Shown: positions 13,401-25,400 of the stretch, piece after piece
Layout of the letters: the number at the start of each line of letters is the position of its first letter
How positions within the stretch are numbered: position 1 is the first letter of the stretch
From: Zygaena filipendulae
Taxonomy: Eukaryota; Arthropoda; Insecta; Lepidoptera; Zygaenidae
Assembly (NCBI GenBank): GCA_907165275.2
Contig: OU015658.1
Span: forward strand, 260,501 to 324,500
Direction of reading: 5' to 3'
Length of the DNA stretch: 64,000 bases
Made by a program: the position numbers and the translations under genes
Notes under the pieces: model-generated
Seen by the model: the letters and a program-made list of their open reading frames with translations, nothing else
What the model was told of the DNA's origin: nothing
Databases searched by the model: none

Positions 13401-16400
13401 GCCGTTATTCGTACCGCAGGGATTAGGGTAAGGCAACTGGCGCAACGGATGCACAACGTGGATATCGTAGGGACGATGTGTAGTGTTTCTCAGGACTTTC
13501 AGATTCTCGCCAGAATGTTTATTCGCTTTGCTTATAGCTTTGAGATTCCAATCGGTCCAGTATATTTCATCATCAAAAAGGTTGAGAGCGAAAACGTGAG
13601 GTACTTTAGTTCCGGAAAGTACGATATGTCGATGCTTTCCTTCCAAATCGGCTGACGCAATATAGTCCAAGTGAGCATCTGCCCAGTATATCCTATCTGT
13701 GAAGTAATCGATGGTCAGAGCGTTCGGCCAAGCGATGTCGTTTTCCCAGTTGAGAATCATCGTGAAATTAGAGCCGTCCATACCCATTTTACCGATGTAA
13801 GCCTGCAAATGCCAGGAGGTAAAGTATAAATATCCAGTACCAGGATGTACAATGATGGCTCTAGGATCAGCTATTCCTGTTCTTAACGTCTTGCGTCTGG
13901 TACCGTCTAGCTCTGATACATCTAAGTTCTTCGAATGTCTATCCAACCAATACAGTTTTCTCCCGATCCAATCAACAGCTATGCCTTCCAGACCATGCGA
14001 ATCGTGTCTGATTACTACTTCTTTGGTAGGATTTGGTGCGGAGAAATCTGAGCGGTAAATGGTTTTTGCAGACACATCGGCAAAGTATAGCTTCTGTTCC
14101 TTATAATCGAAATCTATGGCAACAACGTTCATGAGATCTTGATGGACTAGATTGTACCGAGATGCGTCGGTAGTCATATTTCTTACGTAAAACTTATTAG
14201 TAAATATAATCCAAGCTGTGATGTTATCTTTTCTCTTACAGGTGTGCTCATCGGATTCCCTTTCGTAGTATTGCTCGTTACACTTACAGTAATATGAGCC
14301 GGGTGTATTGGAGCAATACTGAGAGCAAACGCCGGGTGTCTCCAAACATTCGTCTATATCTGCGCAAGCCTTGCCGTCCGACAGCAGCTTATAACCCTGA
14401 TTACAATCGCAGTAGAATCCTGTTAAAGTATCGATGCATTTATGCCCGCACTGATGGATTTCTAACTTAGCACATTCATCTACGTTACAGTGTGCGGGTT
14501 CATCTGAGTCATCAGTACAGTCAGACACTTTATTGCAAACCAATTTGCTATCAATACACTTATCATTATTACATTTAAATTCTCCAGCTGGACACGTCTT
14601 GTTGTTTTTGATACAATCTACTTCATCAGAATGGTCACCACAATCGTCTTCACCATCGCATCTGAAGTGATTTCTGATACATTTGAAGTTTTGACATTTA
14701 AATTCTTGATCCGTGCAAGTTTTGTATTGAGTGTTACAGTGTTTGCCTTCATCAGAACCGTCTCCACAGTCGTTGTCATGATCGCACGTCCAACCTTGGT
14801 TAATGCACCGTCCATTTTTACATTGGAACTGGTCTTCGGTGCAGGGTGTGGGCGTCGCACAGTGATGGATGGTAGAATTCTCATCAGCTCCGTCGATGCA
14901 GTCAGGATCGCCGTCGCACAACCACTTCTTAGGAATACATTGAGCTCTGCCCCAGAATTTATTCTCGTCGCACGTGTACTCCGTTTCAGGATCACATTTT
15001 CTTTCGTTGCATTGATGTCTGTTATCTTCATCGCTGTTGTCGAGACAGTCGTTGTCACCATCGCAGATGTATATTCTTGGTATGCAGTTTCCGTTATCGC
15101 ATGTAAACAAATCTCCGAAGCAAGTCCTACCCTCTGAGCGACAGTATTCTGGCGGTTCGTCGGCGCCGTCACCACAATCGTCATCTCCATCACAATACCA
15201 AGTGGCTGGTATACAACGGTGGTTCGGACATCGAAAACTGTTTTGTGGGCAGGTTCTTTGCGCGCAATGTAGAGGGTTTTCATCGGAATTGTCACCGCAA
15301 TCGTTATCACCATCGCATAACCAATAAGGCTCGACACAGATGTTAGTCTTCTCACACTTGAGATGGTTGGTCGGGCATGTAGTATTCCGTGGACATCTGT
15401 CGATAGACTCATCTGAACTGACGTTGTCTTTGCAGTCATTGATTCCATTGCACACTTGCGCCATCGGTATGCACCGTGAGTTGAGACACGTGAACTCTCC
15501 TTCGGCGCATGGAGGCTTGATGCAACCTTCTTCATCGGAGCCGTCTTTACAGTCATTCTCATAATCACACTTCCAAGACTTAAATATGCACCGTCCGTTG
15601 TTGCAGCGGAACTCATTGGGCGAGCATGAGTGGAATGCACAGTAGTTCTTGTCTTCATCAGAATTATCACCACAGTCGTCGTCGCCGTCGCAAGACCACA
15701 TGCGACCGATGCATTTCCCGTTCGCACAAGAGAACTTAGTGGAATCGCAAGTTATATTTTTCGCGACACACATTCGTCCTTCGTTAACTAATTTCGTGTT
15801 ATCGTCGCACTTGCATTCAACCGAATTGTTCGGCGCGGGGTGGCAGCTCTGAGCACACCCGCCGTTATTAATATTGCAGAGGTTCACCTGGCACTTCTGC
15901 CGGCTGGTGCTGTAAATATGTATGTCTCGCGGCGAATCTTCTAAACGCTTGACCATTTCAACCATATTAGCGCCTGTATGTTTTTCAGCTCTATACACCC
16001 CTCGCAATTGTAAATCTGTCCAATAAATATAGTTTCGGAACACCGTTATGGCAAAAGGATATATCGTTGCACTAATCAACACTTCTCTTTCTGAACCATC
16101 GAGTTTGGAGCGTTCAATTTTTTCTCGAACGGCGTCAGTCCAATAAAGCATGTTCTCGTCAAAGTCTATAGTTAAACCACTAGGTTGTGAGAGGTCTTTA
16201 TCGATAATAGCTTTTTTCATAGAACCGGCCATTGTTGTCCTGTAGATTTTACCTGATGTTCCAAATCTGCCCCAATCGGTGTAATAAAGAGTACCATTAC
16301 ACGGGTCGACGACAATAGCTCGAGGTCTTTCTACTCTAGCGATCATTACTAATTCTGTTCCGTCGAGATTCATCGCATAGATAGAGTTGTTTGAACTGTC

Positions 16401-19400
16401 TGTCCAGTAGATTTTCTTTTGTGTCCAATCATATGATATGCCTTCTGGGTTGACACCTTTGTTAATTATATTTTGAATATTATTGGGGTCTGGATTTTTT
16501 GCAGACATCCAAGCGATTCTAGCCCAAGGCCTAATTTGAGTGAAGAATAATTTGTTATCAGCGTAATCGAACTCTATACCGACGACGTTTGTTAAATTAG
16601 CTATGGGCTTGAACGGCACTCCAGTCGATTTAGGATCTAAATTAACGGCTCGAACTTCTGTTCTGGTAGTAAATACTAAATACTCATCAACAGAGTCGCA
16701 CTTCCTGGGATTGCTCGCCGAGACCTGTCCGGTGGCACAGTCACACTTATGATTGTAGCCCAAATGTGCTTCCAGTGGGTAGCTGAAGCAAAGCTGATCA
16801 CATCCTCCGTTCCCTAATTTTCTGCATGGATTGTTTTCATCGGTGGGTTGATTGTTAATGTCAAATATAACAATATCTCTCAATTTTGGCAAATTTGTTC
16901 TCACTTTTTCCGGCATAGACATATTTCCAGGCAACTTTGAAGCTTTGTAAATGGTTTGCAAGTTTCTATCGACCCAATATACGCTAGTAGTATAAATAGC
17001 GATACCCATAGGATTCGGAAGGTTGGACCGAATCAGTTGTCTGTTGCCACCACTGTAAGATATTTTTTGAATCTGATCTAATTTCGAGTCGACCCAATAA
17101 ACGTCGTGTGTCAGCATGTCGATTGTCAAATCTCTAGGATTGGATATTCCTGAACTAACGAGAGTTTGCCAATTGCTTCCATCGAGATAAGATTTTCCGA
17201 TTCTTGGATACTGTCCATAATCGATCCAGTAAAGAAGTCTCTTCAGTGGGTTCACCGCTAGTTCTCTCGGCGCGTCCATTGTGGTCTTCACGAGTACTTT
17301 CCTGTTGGAACCGTCGAGCCAACACATTTCGACATAATTCTCGTGAGGGAAGACATTTGTGAAATACAGGTTTCCTGCCACCCAGTCCACTGCGAGGCCT
17401 CTAATTCCGTTGCTGCCGATTCCTTCTCTCACAATATTCTGAAGCTCAGTGCCATTAGGTCTTATACGGAATATACCATTCCACGAGCCCCGGTTGAATT
17501 CAACCCAGTAGATGTAGTTGTCCGCGAAATGCACATCGACGTGAAGAATGTGGTGACCTTGTCCAGTTATCGGCACCATAGCTTCAGCGCTGCTGTCCAG
17601 ACTGTACCCACGGATGAGGTCTAGCTGCGACACCACCGCGAAGGTCTTGTACGGCACGCAATTCACTTCGTTCTCTTTGCGGTAACCCACGGAACAAGCG
17701 CACACTCTCGAGCCGCTGTCGTTCGGTATGCAGATCTGTTCGCAGCCACCGTTACTCTGCATGCACGGATGATGAACCATCTTCCTTTTACTGAATATAG
17801 TCAAAGATTTCAACTCGCTCTCGTTGTCTATTATGGATTTCAGGTTGTCGCCGTTCGGGAGATCTACTTTAATGATTTTTTCGTGTCGAGGATCCAAAAC
17901 GTACAGCCTAGAGTCGAGAACTGCAATTGATTTCGGATACGATATATCCTGCGATTCGGTCAGGATAGTTTTTCTGTCGTTCCCATCAGTGTCCACGCTG
18001 ATGACGCTGGCGGGGTACTGGGTGCTGAAGTAGACGATCTTCTTTTCCACGTCTATCGTGATGGCTTCCGGCCTCTCTATCGTGTCTACCAGGATGACAG
18101 GATTCGTTCCGTCCATGTTCGCCCGGCCGACTTTAGCGGGCACCCCGTAACCTCCTTCGTCGGTCCAGTAAATTTTACTGGAAAACAAATAACCACGTTA
18201 AATACCCTTTACATGAATGATAACTGAGTTAAATAAAAATTTTGCATCGAAAGCGCGAACACGAACGACTCACCCCTCGGTAGGATCGACGCATATTCCC
18301 TTAGGCTTAGCCACCGAGAGCTTGCTGCCATCGTTGGCCATGACGATCGTCCTGTACTTGATCTTGCCGTCGACCCGGACGAGCTCGATGTTGCTGGCGC
18401 CCCTGTTGGCCAGGTACAGGTTGCGGCCGAGCCAGTCGAAGGCGAGCGCGGAGGGCGCGCCCACCACGCCGGTGTCGCGGCTGAGGAACTCCGCCCGCTC
18501 GCCGCCGCCGTACGGCATCGTGTACACGGTGCAGTTGTCGCCGTCCTCGCTGTCGCCGGATACCGACTGCAGCCAGTACAGCATGTGCCCTTGGCGGTCG
18601 TAATCCAGTTGCACTCCACCTATAGACAAAACCGCGCAATTTTAATTTAATATGATATAACAGAGGATTCAGTAGTTAAGTTTTAATTCATTCGACTTCG
18701 TAGACTTCGTAGCATCATAGATTTCAATCAATAGATATTGCGTACCTTGTATTCCCACAACTGGCGGTAATTGTCCAGCTTTTCCAGTGCCATCGGTCGA
18801 TAGATCGACGATTTGAGTTCCTTTCAACACCATTAAGTACGAAGTTTCCTCTGGAAAAAAGAAAAAACAAATTTCAGGGACTCAAGAAAATATATCAAGA
18901 TATCGGGTAATACGAATAGTTCTATTAGGTGCGTTTTAACAGTTTGTAGACAAATAAGAATGTTAAATAGTTTATCGTTTGTACCTTCGATACATTTCCC
19001 GTCCGACAGCAGTTTGTAGCCAGGCTTGCATATGCAAGTGTAGCCGGTGGTCACGTTGGGGCTGAGCAAGCAGAGGTGCTGGCACGAGTCCTTCTTGCAG
19101 GGCGAGGGGAGCGGCGGCTGCAGCGACGGGTGGTGCACGTGGATGGACAGCGGCTGCGAGATCAGGTGGGACACCACCGTCTGGTTGGTGCCGCGGAACT
19201 TGTGCGCCGACAGCACTCTGTTCAACTGCCGATCGGTCCAGTACATGGTATCCTCGAAGAGGGTCAACGAATGAGGATGCAGCAAGTAATGACTTCCCGC
19301 TAGAACCTGCTGTCTCCCCGAACCGTTGTAGTAGCAAAAATCGATGAAGTCCAGTTTGGAATCGGCGAAGTAAACTCTCTGCGTGGCCGTGTCCAGGGTG

Positions 19401-22400
19401 AGCCCGTTGGGCCAGTAGATCTTCGTGTTGATTATAGTCATCCGCTGGCTGCCATCCATCCCGACCCGCTCGATGCGAGGGTTCTCTCCCCAGTCCGTCC
19501 AGAACAGGAACCTAGCGTTGGGGGCCGGGTCTAAGCACATTCCTCTCGGCTGGGTTATATTGCCGCTGAGCAGCGTCGTTCTGACGTTACCGTCTTCCGA
19601 CGCGACCTCTATCGTATTCAATTTGCTGTCCAACCAGTAAATGTTGCCGCCGACCCAATCGTAAGCTAATCCTTCGACGAGGTCCAGGCCGGTGGAAACT
19701 ATAACCTGCGGCTCGTTGCCGCGGTCCAGCCGAGAGATTTTCTTCAACTTCATATCGGACCAGAATATCGTCCCCGTGTGCATGTTGGAGGCGGTCGCGA
19801 CCACGTTCTCCACGTTGATCGGAACTCTCTCGAGCCCCTGTTCGTTGAGATCGGCGACCAGTATGGAATGTCTATTGGAAATGATGAGGAACGCGCTGGA
19901 GTGGTTGTTGGCCTTGCAGGAGTGCTTGTCGGGCGTCAGCTGGTAGCCATCGACGCAGCTGCAGAAGTACGAGCCCTTGGTGTTGGTGCAGGTCTGCGAG
20001 CACAGCCCGGGCGGGCGGCACTCGTCCACGTCGTGGCAGTCGTAGCCCGCCTCGTCCAGCTCCTCGCCGACCGGGCACAGGCACAGCGGCCCGTTGGGGG
20101 TCTGCTTGCACTTGTTCGAGCACAGCCCTTCTTGGTGCTCGCATTCCCCGAAGTCACAGGCGACTCCTGAAATATTTTGTCAAAGTTAGAGATCGAGAGC
20201 TGAATTTTTTTGCAATAAAATAAGGATTAAGTCTGATGATTTACCTTCATCAGCACCGTTGGGACAATCGGGTTTGCCATCGCACACTTTCGTGAGATTG
20301 ACGCAGCGGTTGGCGATATCGGGGCACTGCCACTCTCCCGGCGCACACCTAAACAAACATCATAATCATTATTAAAATGCTAAATGACGTCATTATTAAT
20401 ATTTCAAAGGATCAAAGTATCGTATAATGCTCATCAGACAGAAGGACAAAGGTTAATTACAAAAAATATGGCTCCATAAATGGATTTCTTTTTTGATCAT
20501 ACTAAAGTTTTGAACGTTATATTGCCCTAAATTTTAAAAGTGAGAATTATAATCGTTTTTGGAGCCTTTTTTTCAGACCAAATAATAGTACAAAAACAAT
20601 TCAATATAAATGCGAAAATGAGTTTGTTTCTTACCCCTCAACGGCTCAACGGATCATCATTAAACTTTGCATACACGTTTTCAGGGATACAGAGAAGGAC
20701 TGAAAGGATATAGGGTACTTTTCATCTCGGAATTTCCGCGGGAACTCCGAAATCAACGCGGGAAACAGCTAGTATAGATATATTTATCAATAATGGTCCG
20801 TGTTACCGGAAGGGCGGCGGCTTGCAGGCGTGCTCGAGCCCCTCGTCGGAGCCGTCCCCGCAGTCGTCGTTGCCGTCGCACACGTACGCCTTGAACACGC
20901 AGCGCCCGTTGTCGCAGCGGTAGAAGTTGGGCGCGCACTGCGTCGCGCCGCACGACGCCGGCTCGTCCGACAGGTCCTCGCAGTCGGGGGTGCCTGCAGA
21001 CCGCGGAGACCGATATATCAACTAGAGAAACCATGTAGGCAGTAGAACCATGGTTGCAAAGAAAACTAGAGCAAGTTCCCCCAAAATATTGTTTATTTTC
21101 CACGAAACCTGTGAGTTTTGAAAACAGGACCTAAGTAATAAAAACGTAACCAAATGTCGTATTTGTGCATGATGAAAGTCACACGGCGACACTAGTTGAT
21201 GCTCCTTCCATATGATTCGATCCTGCGATCTCATTTCGATTGCGTCAAGAGTATGACCCTTACTCGATTGCGTCAGGAGTAAGCCGACTGAACTGTGGCC
21301 GGAGGACTCACCGTCGCAGTACCAGGTCCGGGGGATGCAGATGAGCGAGGCGGCGCACTGGAACTGCTTGTCGGGCGCGCACTGGTGCGGCGCCAGCGCG
21401 GGGCAGCCCGCCTCGTCCGAGCCGTCGTTGCAGTCCGGGATGCCGTCGCACTTGTACGCCTCCTGCGGCGGCCCCCGAATCAGAATATATTAATTTACTA
21501 GCTATTCCCCACGGTTTCACCAGCGATAATTTCCGAGTTCCAGTGAGAATTCCAGGATAAAATTTACGTATAAACTTTCCTCTTGAGTAAATTTATCTGT
21601 TGGTGAAAACCGCATGAAAATCCAATCAGCCGTTTTTGAATTTATCGCGAACAGACAGACAGATAGACGCGGCGGAGGACTTGGTTTTATAATAGTAGTG
21701 ATAATAATGAAACTTCACAACGCGCAGGTCTACTCGATCGTTGAGGGCTATGGAGCCCTGTATTATCCTCTGACGCATCTCCTCACAACCTCTCTATACA
21801 AACATTATTATTACTCCTTATTATTATCGTGTTCAAATAATATAGGTAAGTGGTATGTAGGTGTAGCAGGCTTATTCTTAATTTTAAAAACTCCTCACTT
21901 CAAAGTGTCTTTAACACAGTCATTAACACGGTCAACAGCAGAGTTATTTCGCTAGATTATTCAGTGAGAATGTTAAGTGTTAAAAAGTGTTAAAATTGTC
22001 ATTTTATAGCGAAAAGATTTCTTGTATTTACTATTTATTGTAAATTTGTATCTGTTTGTTTCTCCATTTTAATAAATAAATAATAATCTATTTTCATCTG
22101 TACATATTTTCCAAATGACCGGATAATTAATTAGTCTAAACATTTCTTTCTCAATTTTAGTTAGGTACTACAATATCATCCATATAAACATAAGTGTTGT
22201 CGTGTATTGTGTGCAGTGTTTATTGTATAGTGTAGGTATATCCGCACCTGCACGCACTGCTTGAGGTCGGCGCACTTGAACTGGCTGGCGAGGCAGGACA
22301 CGGGCGGGCAGTCCGCCTCGTCCTGCTTGTCGAAGCAGTCGTCGTCGCCGTCGCACACCCACGACGCGGGGATGCAGTGCCCCGTGCGCGGGCACGTGAA

Positions 22401-25400
22401 CTGGGGGCGCGACGGCACACCATTACAATTATAATAATAATAATCTACTTCACAACACACAGATCTACTTGATCCCACACTAAGCTATAAGCTTGTGTCG
22501 TGGAAACCAAGCAACACGTAGTATATACTACATATTATTACATAATATAGATATAATATATTTTTGTTTTTTTGCCACTAAACTATCACCTGACCAAAAG
22601 ATTGACTGGTAGAGAATTCCTTAGGCATTAAGTACGCCTATTGTACGAAACTGTGGAATAAAGTTCTTTAAATAAATAAATAAATATATAGGTACACGCC
22701 CAGACCCTGTGTTCATCACACAAACTCCACCCCACCGGCAATCGAACCCGGAACCCCTTGATTAGCGCTTTAGCGGGTAGTCATGGTGACCTACTATGCC
22801 AATCGGGTCGGTAGTTTAATCAAATCGAAGCTATCTCCCATCACAGGGGGGTATTTGGGTTCAAGAAGATGAAGCGACAAAAATATGCATAACTAGCTAA
22901 TCGCCGTGGTTTCACCTACGGTAATATCGGAGTTCCCGCGGGAATTCCGGGTTACAGTATAGCCTAATAGTAAGTGTTGTGATTGTAAATGAAACACTCA
23001 GCGTTCAGACAACAACTAACTTTATTCTCGATAACCACCACCATAAAAAAAATTAATTATAAAACTACCCTCATAACATTTCCCCTACAAGATTTTACCC
23101 CATCCCCCTTAACGAGCTGGTAGCCAGGTACATTGTAATCACAATTTGTGATAAACTTCTGTCTACGTTTTTACGATGTAAACAAAAAGAAAACTTCAGT
23201 TATTAACTGATAAGTACATGCACAAACTTAAACATAGATGTTTGTTCAATCAATCACAAGCTCTCCGAGTTTAATCTTCTGGCACGCCTAGTACAGTAGG
23301 CCAGTTCTAAGTTGCCGTTTTTGCAGCTCCAATATTCGTTTTTTGCTTTTATTGGAATTTGGAGCTGCAAAAACGGCAACTTATAACGTCATACAGACGT
23401 TTTACAAACAGTATAAATTTTACAAGGTGGTATACTTGTCTATATGGCCCACTGTACGTGCTAGCGGGGGTGGCAAGGCTTCCGCGTGTTCAATACGCTC
23501 CCGTTGACGGCTCTTGACGATGTCTTTGCCGCCCTCGCCAGCACTATTGCCATTGCTACTATTCAAGTTCTCTTCTTTCGGAGTATCGCATCTAATAAGA
23601 TGACGTCTATTGAGTCTATAATCAACATAATATCTAGTGCCGCATAATATCTTATTCTGCACAATGAACGAGCGCGGGGCCGCAGCCTCGCCGACCACGG
23701 CACCCCGCATTCGTTTTTCGCCGTCGATGCACGCAACCTCTTCTCCTAGACTTAACGTCGGTAAATTTTTACAATGTTGATCATAATATATTTTGTATGT
23801 GTTTGTTTGTTCCGTAAGGTTGTGGGCTCCGCCGGATCGATTGTTTTCGGATTTAATATTTCCGAACATACAGGTAATTTACAGCGCAACCTGCGACTCA
23901 TTAACATTTGCGCGGGAGAGCTCAATCCATCCCTCGGAGTGTTTCTATAATTTAAAAGAGCTAAATAGAAATCAGCAGTTTTTTGAGAAGTGATTTTATT
24001 GTTGCACTGCGCGCTTACTCTTGCCATTGCGCTGAAAGTAATTCGGCGATGATGTGACTTGCTCGATTCCCCACTCGTTTGCGATCTTTTTGAATTTCCT
24101 GCTGCTGTATTGGGTACCGTTATCACTAATGCGAATTTCCGGTATGTCATGTTGAGAAAATATTTCCATCATTGTAATGTTTTGTTTTGATGTAATGTTT
24201 TTTAGTTGACTTACTTCAACATAGTTCGAATGGTAGGCCACTATGAGACGGAAGTATTTTCTTTGGTACTCGAATATATCCGAACCTAACTTTTGCCACG
24301 GCAGCATGGGTATTTCGGTTGGTATCAGGGGCTCCTTAGCGGGCGCGTTTGAGCTCTCCTTATACACAGTGCAACGTTTCACATATATCGTTCTACATCT
24401 AGTGACATGCCCGGCCAATACATCACCTGCCTCGCGCGGCGCTTGCACCGATCTATGCCTAAGTGCCCCTCGTGAACGACGCTCAACATCTCCGCCCTTG
24501 ATGTTTGCGGTATTAACACTAAATTGTCCTTAAATATCAGATTATATTTATGCTTCGGCCACCCCATACTAATGTAATCTATCAGAGTCATGAAATCTCG
24601 ATCGCGCTTCATTTCACGTTTTACTAAAGCCAGTTTCTTATTAGAAATAGGCAAGTTATTGACGGTCATTTGCACTTGATATAAGACACTGTTTCAAACT
24701 CATCCCTATTTGTTACCCGATTTGTATCGGGTAACGGCGCGCGAGACAGTGTGTCTGGTATGTACATGTACTTTCCTGGATGTAATTAACAACTAAATCG
24801 TTTTATCATCGTATAATCGTATTTTTAACATAATTATTTGTAAGCGAGCCGGGACGGACATCAGAAGTTTTTTAAATATACTTTCGAGAGGTTTGTGATT
24901 CGATTTAACTATTCTTTTTCAACTTTTGCATATTTCCGCTGCGCGTCGGTGACCGTGCGCGAGGCATACTTGACTGGGCGGCCGGCCTGCACGAGCGCGT
25001 TGTGCGACGCGTCCACGGACAGCAGCGCCGGCGCCACCACGTCGTAAAGCGCTAGCACGGGCGCCGCGCTCACGCACTCCTTGAGCTTGTCGAACGCGCG
25101 CTACTCCCCGTGCTCCCATCGCCAGTGCACTCTTTTTTTAACAAGCTCGTTAACGGAATGGCGTGTTCCGAATAGTTTGGAATAAATTTCGACAAGTACT
25201 TTACCTAAGAATCTCTGTAAACTTTTCTTATCTTTCGGTTCGGGCATATTTTTAATGACTTTTATTTTCTCGCCGTCCGGTCTTATTCCGCTTCCATTAA
25301 AAATATGTCCCAAGTACCCTACCTCTCGCAGCCCTATTTTGCATTTTCGGGCGGCACGGATTCACTATGTGGTATTTACCTGGTAAACACCCGATGTCTT

